DNA from: Chloroflexota bacterium | GTDB taxonomy: Bacteria > Chloroflexota > UBA4733 | NCBI GenBank assembly: GCA_025449435.1 | Contig: JANWJO010000075.1 | Coordinates: forward strand, 1-6,251 | Reading direction: 5' to 3' | DNA length: 6,251 nt | Shown here: positions 6,008 to 6,251 of the stretch, piece by piece | Numbering within the stretch: the first letter of the stretch is position 1 | Layout of the letters: the number at the start of each line of letters is the position of its first letter | Program-made: the position numbers and the translations under genes | Notes under the pieces: generated by a model | What the model was told of the DNA's origin: nothing | Seen by the model: only the letters and a program-made list of their open reading frames with translations | Database searches by the model: none

Positions 6008-6097
6008 CTAAATGCCGCGCACTCCGATCGTCACGACGTGCGGACGGTATGTAAACCGCCAGCACCACGCCGTGACGGCTTGCGCCGCCCGTTTCAC
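6008..6097 (-). CDS. aromatic-rich leader peptide upstream of aroF (candidate attenuator ORF)
   Basis: A 29-codon ORF, GTG (6095-6097) to TAG (6008-6010), lies in the aroF leader. Residues 9-17 read TAWCWRFTY: Trp at 6065-6067 and 6059-6061, Phe at 6053-6055, Tyr at 6047-6049, each separated by one codon. These are the three aromatic amino acids made from the pathway that aroF starts. Such clustering is the hallmark of ribosome-mediated attenuation, as in trpL and pheL of enterobacteria; leader peptides upstream of aroF are also known in corynebacteria. AAAGGAG (6109-6115) lies 11 nt upstream of the GTG, slightly long. An in-frame ATG at 6134-6136, almost at the predicted transcript start, would give a 42-residue version with an added Tyr and Phe. 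The peptide probably has no function beyond being translated. The aromatic codons sit inside the hairpin 6029-6077. Confidence 0.62.
   Translation of the reverse strand: MKRAAQAVTAWCWRFTYRPHVVTIGVRGI
6029..6077 (-). promoter_or_regulatory. leader hairpin enclosing the Trp/Phe/Tyr codons
   Basis: In the transcript CGTCACGGCGTG (6066-6077) pairs with CACGTCGTGACG (6029-6040) over 12 bp with one G-U pair. Inside, after a 5/2-nt internal loop, GGCGGT (6055-6060) pairs with ACCGTC (6043-6048) over 6 bp with one G-U pair, closing a 6-nt loop. The first Trp codon overlaps the end of the left arm. The second Trp, Phe and Tyr codons lie in the internal loop and inner stem. A ribosome waiting at the Trp codons would cover the left arm and release the right arm. 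Confidence 0.6.
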
Positions 6098-6117
6098 CTC
6101 TGCGAAGACTCCTTTAC

Positions 6118-6136
6118 ACGCGGCATACTGCCGCAT
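6118..6136 (-). promoter_or_regulatory. short hairpin at the 5' end of the aroF leader transcript
   Basis: ATGCGGCA (6129-6136) pairs with TGCCGCGT (6118-6125) over 8 bp with one G-U pair around a 3-nt loop. It begins at about the predicted transcription start and ends just before the AAAGGAG site of the leader ORF. It could protect the 5' end of the RNA, or the palindromic DNA could be an operator. The upstream ATG of the longer leader ORF would be buried in its left arm. Confidence 0.4.
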
Positions 6137-6143
6137 TGCGGGA

Positions 6144-6172
6144 ACCATAGCACAAATGGCGTAGCGGGTCAA
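6144..6172 (-). promoter_or_regulatory. aroF: sigma70-type promoter of the aroF leader
   Basis: On the minus strand TTGACC (6167-6172, five of six to TTGACA) is followed after exactly 17 nt by TATGGT (6144-6149, four of six to TATAAT). Transcription would begin near 6137, giving a leader of about 320 nt before the aroF ATG. No other pair of this quality is seen in the region, and its position just before the leader ORF fits. Confidence 0.6.
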
Positions 6173-6181
6173 TGGAGTACG

Positions 6182-6209
6182 CCCCCCCTGTCGTCCCCCC
6201 CGGTGGGGG
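6182..6209. repeat. dispersed C/G-tract repeat, second copy
   Basis: Bases 6183-6201 repeat exactly the 19-bp core found at 4817-4835 (CCCCCC, TGTCGT, then a C run). The C run can pair with 6205-6209 in a small hairpin. The repeat lies just upstream of the aroF promoter, so aroF is flanked on both sides by members of the same repeat family. The rest of the sequence to the right edge (6210-6251) shows nothing I can name. Confidence 0.55.
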
Positions 6210-6251
6210 CTGACTGGGGGTGGTACAGCAAGGTGGCAGTAAAAGGATGCC

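Noticed and set aside
5673..6068. 131-codon minus-strand frame overlapping the aroF leader, considered as a frameshifted regulatory domain of AroF
   Set aside because: Its sequence is Arg/Pro/Ser-rich and does not resemble the ferredoxin-like domain. It continues antisense-free into the aroF coding region in the wrong frame, so it is a GC-bias open frame.

Overview
The window is GC-rich, and every protein gene I can support lies on the minus strand. Read in the direction of transcription (high to low coordinates) it holds a short aromatic-rich leader ORF, a DAHP synthase gene (aroF), a three-gene operon of a TPR protein, a diadenylate cyclase (cdaA) and a YbbR-domain protein (cdaR), and the 5' part of a 3-hydroxyacyl-CoA dehydrogenase-type gene that runs off the left edge. 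I see no rRNA, tRNA, CRISPR array or transposase.

The host is probably a member of the Chloroflexota or a similar high-GC bacterium. This is inference, resting on the Thr/Pro-rich 'TPTPTPTET' tail of the exported CdaR protein, the G/C-only palindromic repeats scattered between genes, and the cdaA-cdaR pair. No marker gene in the window settles it.

Right part (about 4945-6180): a sigma70-like promoter (6144-6172) drives a roughly 320-nt leader before aroF. The leader contains a short ORF (6008-6097) with the run Trp-Cys-Trp-Arg-Phe-Thr-Tyr, so Trp, Phe and Tyr, the three end products of the pathway AroF opens, all occur within seven codons. These codons sit inside a strong hairpin. One arm of that hairpin can pair instead with a segment overlapping an anti-Shine-Dalgarno sequence, which in turn can pair perfectly with the aroF ribosome binding region. 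This looks like a ribosome-mediated, probably translational, attenuator. The AroF protein lacks the N-terminal ferredoxin-like regulatory domain of feedback-inhibited relatives, which fits control at the leader.

Middle part (466-4531): the TPR gene ends exactly where the GTG start of cdaA begins, and cdaA overlaps cdaR. This is a tightly coupled cyclic di-AMP synthesis unit: CdaA makes c-di-AMP at the membrane, CdaR is its anchored extracytoplasmic partner, and the soluble TPR protein is a candidate additional partner. glmM, the usual third gene in Firmicutes, is not next to them.

Between genes: 248-465 and 4532-4944 hold G/C-rich palindromes and dispersed repeats (shared 18-19 bp cores at 427-444, 4693-4710, 4817-4835 and 6183-6201) that look like REP/MITE-type elements, not genes.
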